A DNA stretch of 64,000 nucleotides from Acidianus ambivalens. GTDB taxonomy: Archaea > Thermoproteota > Thermoprotei_A > Sulfolobales > Sulfolobaceae. Under the pieces are notes generated by a model. The model was not told where the DNA came from, made no database searches, and was given only the letters and a program-made list of their open reading frames with translations. Below are positions 61,696-64,000 of the stretch, one piece after another (positions within the stretch are counted from its first letter, which is position 1; the number at the start of each line of letters is the position of its first letter). Both the position numbers and the translations under genes were made by a program. Location of the stretch: positions 1 through 64,000 of the forward strand of contig NZ_CP045482.1 in NCBI RefSeq assembly GCF_009729015.1, read 5' to 3'.

Positions 61696-62469
61696 ATGGA
61701 AACTGTCGAAACCAAAATTGAAAATGGAATAGGATGGATTATATTAAATAGGCCTGATAAACTAAACGCTATAAATTTAAAAATGTTAGAAGAATTGGAA
61801 GAAGTAACAAAAAATTTTGAAGAAAATAACGATGTTAAAGTAATAATTTTTACAGGTAATGGAAAAGCTTTTTCTGCTGGGGCAGATATATCGCAATTTA
61901 AAGAGTTAAATTCAATCTCTGCTTGGAACTTTGCTAAAAAGGGTAGAAGAGTTATGGATTATATAGAAAGCGTTAGTAAACCTACTATAGCAATGATCAA
62001 TGGCTATGCATTAGGCGGAGGTCTAGAATTAGCTCTAGCCTGTGACTTTAGGATTGCTGCAGAAGAAGCATCTCTTGGTTTGCCAGAAATTAATTTAGGA
62101 ATTTATCCTGGATTCGGAGGTACTCAAAGATTAGTGAGAGCTATAGGTAAAGCAAAAGCTATGGAGCTCATGATGACTGGAGATAAAATTCCTGCTAAAG
62201 AGGCAGAAAGAATTGGATTAGTTAATAAAGTGGTTTCTTTATCTTCTCTAAAAGAAGAAACTATTAAATTTGCTGGAAAGCTCATGGAAAAATCTCCCAT
62301 AGCTCTAGCAATACTAAAACATGTAATTCTCTACGGTAATGACTCACCATTATTAGATGGATTAAATATGGAAAGCTTAGGTTGGGGAGTAGCATTCTCT
62401 ACAGAAGATGAAAAAGAGGGAGTTAACGCTTTCCTTGAAAAAAGGAAAGCAATTTTTAAAGGAAAATAA
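61696..62469 (+). CDS. Enoyl-CoA hydratase family; likely 3-hydroxypropionyl-CoA dehydratase
   Basis: A 257-residue crotonase-fold enzyme: NRPDKLNAIN, AFSAGADISQF (oxyanion hole), INGYALGGGLELALACDFRI, the catalytic glutamates in LGLPEINLGIYPGFGGTQRL, and the C-terminal GWGVAFSTEDEKEGVNAFLEKRKAIF. The sequence follows closely the Metallosphaera sedula 3-hydroxypropionyl-CoA dehydratase of the 3-hydroxypropionate/4-hydroxybutyrate CO2 fixation cycle, including its C-terminus. General beta-oxidation hydratase activity is the alternative. Confidence 0.88.
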   Translation: METVETKIENGIGWIILNRPDKLNAINLKMLEELEEVTKNFEENNDVKVIIFTGNGKAFSAGADISQFKELNSISAWNFAKKGRRVMDYIESVSKPTIAMINGYALGGGLELALACDFRIAAEEASLGLPEINLGIYPGFGGTQRLVRAIGKAKAMELMMTGDKIPAKEAERIGLVNKVVSLSSLKEETIKFAGKLMEKSPIALAILKHVILYGNDSPLLDGLNMESLGWGVAFSTEDEKEGVNAFLEKRKAIFKGK

Positions 62470-62475
62470 TTATTT

Positions 62476-63537
62476 TTATATAAAAACTGGCTCAAATCTA
62501 TCTTCTTCAAACGCGTGTTTAGACAGTTTACCTACTATTGGCAGTTTATATCCACAATATTGACATCTCATATCTTCAGTTAGATGCCACTCTGTAATTC
62601 TAAAGCCGTCTCTACCTATTACTAAATTGTGGCATTTTGGGCAATAGGTACTTTCATAAGGGTGGCCTGGAACATTTCCGATGTAAACATAATTAAATCC
62701 TAACGACTTTGCTAGATTGTAGTGTTTTTCTAAGGTTTCTACTGGAGTCCAAGGAAGGTAATTAAGCTTATAATCTGGATGAAACCTCAAGAAGTGAATA
62801 GGGACGTCAGGACCTAGAATGTCCATTATTTTCTTAAGTAAATTTTCTGCAGCCTTCAAATCATCTCCTATCTGAGGAATAACTAAATCCGTAATTTCAA
62901 CATGGATACCATTCTTATGAAGTTCTCTAATAGTTTCCAATATAGGCTCTGGACCAGAGGCTCCAGTATACCTCTTCATGAATTTTTCCTCGCCGTTTCC
63001 CTTAAAGTCTATTGTTACCGCATCAAGAAAATCTTTCACGTAGTCTACTAGTTCCTCAGTCCAGTATCCGTTGCTAACCATTGTATTAAATAATCCTCTT
63101 TTTCTAGCTATTACTCCAGTATCATGTGCAAACTCTGCAAATATCGCAGGTTCATTGTAAGTATATGTAATTCCCTCTGCCTCATATGCAATTGCCATAT
63201 CTACTAATTCCTCTGGAGATACTTCATATCCTTCTGGTCTTCTTCTTTGACTTAAATCGTAATTCTGGCAATACATGCACATCCAATTACAACCATATGT
63301 GGAGAACGAGAAAACTTTTGATCCAGGGTAAAAGTGCACTAAAGGTTTCTTCTCTATAGGATCTACGTGAGCTGCAGCAACCTTACCGTAAACATCTAAG
63401 TACAACTTTCCGTTTCTTACAGACCTAACTCCACAGAAGCCTATTTGTCCTTCTCCTATTAGACATCTCCTAGCACAAGCTAGACATCTTACTCTATTGC
63501 CTTCCTTTCTATATAGTACTGCTTCTTTACTCATCAC
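62476..63537 (-). CDS. amrS: AmmeMemoRadiSam system radical SAM enzyme
   Basis: A 353-residue radical SAM protein. The cluster motif is STYGCNWMCMYCQNYDLSQ (CxxxCxxC). The N-terminal RCLACARRCLIGEGQIGFCGVR holds additional cysteines, and the C-terminal YCPKCHNLVIGRDG / MRCQYCGYKLPIVG is a zinc-ribbon-like pair, as is usual in AmrS (a PflA-like family linked to AMMECR1 and Memo proteins). Those partners are not in this window. The chemical reaction is unknown; a role in protein or RNA modification has been proposed for the family. Confidence 0.92.
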   Translation of the reverse strand: MMSKEAVLYRKEGNRVRCLACARRCLIGEGQIGFCGVRSVRNGKLYLDVYGKVAAAHVDPIEKKPLVHFYPGSKVFSFSTYGCNWMCMYCQNYDLSQRRRPEGYEVSPEELVDMAIAYEAEGITYTYNEPAIFAEFAHDTGVIARKRGLFNTMVSNGYWTEELVDYVKDFLDAVTIDFKGNGEEKFMKRYTGASGPEPILETIRELHKNGIHVEITDLVIPQIGDDLKAAENLLKKIMDILGPDVPIHFLRFHPDYKLNYLPWTPVETLEKHYNLAKSLGFNYVYIGNVPGHPYESTYCPKCHNLVIGRDGFRITEWHLTEDMRCQYCGYKLPIVGKLSKHAFEEDRFEPVFI

Positions 63538-63611
63538 ATTTATATTGTTTTTATAAAATAAAAAGCAATGATTAAGGTTCTGACGTAGGAATAACCATAA
63601 AGAGTGATAAA

Positions 63612-64000
63612 ATGGGGAAAAGACATATTTTATTGTATCCGTCTACTATTGAGGTTAAGAATCTTCATAACATAAGTATAGTAGATATAAGGCGCTGTAA
63701 ATATACGGAAATAGACATAATGGATGATCCTCAAAAAGTAATTAAGATCTTGGGAAATCCGATAAAAATAATTAATGTTAATGAGGAAAAGGAAAGCTTT
63801 CCAAACTTATTTTTCAATTGTAGATTTTGGGAGGCTCACGAGGTTCTTGAAAAAATATGGATTACAGAGATAGACGAAAAAAGGAAAAAGTACCTTCAAG
63901 CTTTAATACTTTTATGTGCTTCAATGATTCATTATTTAAAGGGACACGAAAAGGTATCTGATGATTTACTTAACAAGGCTTTATCTCTTATATCCGAACT
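63612..64000 (+). CDS. DUF309 domain protein, N-terminal part (runs off window)
   Basis: ATG at 63612 with a GTGAT ribosome binding site at 63604-63608; the frame is open to the window end (about 129 residues). The first ~65 residues are not recognised (LLYPSTIEVKNLHN, then an IMDDPQKVIKILG segment). Then FFNCRFWEAHEVLEKIW and YLQALILLCASMIHYLKGHEK follow, the signature helices of DUF309, whose HExLE-like acidic/His residues may bind a metal. Function unknown. The 3' end is outside the window. Confidence 0.85.
   Translation, partial: MGKRHILLYPSTIEVKNLHNISIVDIRRCKYTEIDIMDDPQKVIKILGNPIKIINVNEEKESFPNLFFNCRFWEAHEVLEKIWITEIDEKRKKYLQALILLCASMIHYLKGHEKVSDDLLNKALSLISE

Overview
This 64 kb window looks like chromosomal DNA of a thermoacidophilic crenarchaeote of the order Sulfolobales (Acidianus, Metallosphaera or Sulfolobus-like; I cannot fix the genus). 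The signs are low G+C, tightly packed genes with many 3' overlaps, leaderless starts about 20-30 bases behind TATA boxes, frequent GTG/TTG starts, and lineage markers: a zinc-containing ferredoxin with all zinc ligands, sulerythrin, the treX/treY/treZ trehalose genes, UDP-sulfoquinovose synthase (agl3), an SSO0001-type Cas4 nuclease, 3-hydroxypropionyl-CoA dehydratase, and CtaA/CtaB for heme A. No rRNA, convincing tRNA, CRISPR array or complete insertion sequence was seen.

Layout. 1-4.4 kb: trehalose from glycogen-type glucans (treY partial, treX, divergent treZ). 4.4-8.9 kb: SLOG protein, M48 protease, small and unknown proteins, and an orphan ECF-type permease with an irregular 5' end. 8.9-12.1 kb: MFS exporter, MarR regulator, MFS exporter. 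12.1-15.5 kb: Ldh2-type dehydrogenase, amino acid permease, zinc ferredoxin. 15.7-20.1 kb: oxidative-stress and accessory stretch with sulerythrin, a GlpC-like Fe-S protein, a frameshifted DUF3501 gene, a DUF5678/retropepsin-like pair, a DUF929-like gene with an in-frame TGA, and peroxiredoxin. 20.2-26.5 kb: glycosyltransferase, Cas4-like nuclease lacking a standard start codon, ThiD fusion, PfkB kinase, HDAC-family deacetylase and a reduced TnpB-like protein.

26.6-35.7 kb: small-molecule and housekeeping enzymes (class II amidotransferase, MBL hydrolase, prolidase, aminotransferase, ornithine-cyclodeaminase-like enzyme, dolichol-phosphate-mannose-synthase-like GT2, PUA protein, lone molybdopterin aldehyde oxidoreductase large subunit, M48 protease). 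35.8-40.9 kb: zinc ADH, late cobalamin synthesis (cbiB, cobS, cobQ) and the GMP synthase ATPase subunit. 40.9-47 kb: HtpX, CBS protein, then a surface-glycan block (flippase, FbaB-like aldolase, nucleotidyltransferase, agl3). 47-53.5 kb: hexosamine-type kinase, gamma-glutamyltransferase, MazG-like protein, TmcA and CtaA. 53.7-60.1 kb: second amino acid permease with a repeat-rich promoter, UspA, TldE/TldD, and a NikR - B3/B4 - homoserine dehydrogenase operon. 60.2-64 kb: CtaB, enoyl-CoA hydratase family enzyme, AmmeMemoRadiSam radical SAM enzyme and a partial DUF309 gene.

Most of the window is ordinary Sulfolobales metabolism. The unusual material lies at 8.7 kb, 17.3-22 kb and 25.7-26.5 kb (interrupted reading frames, absent start codons, reduced nuclease-like proteins), in the inverted repeats lying over both amino acid permease promoters, and in the sulfoquinovose-associated aldolase.
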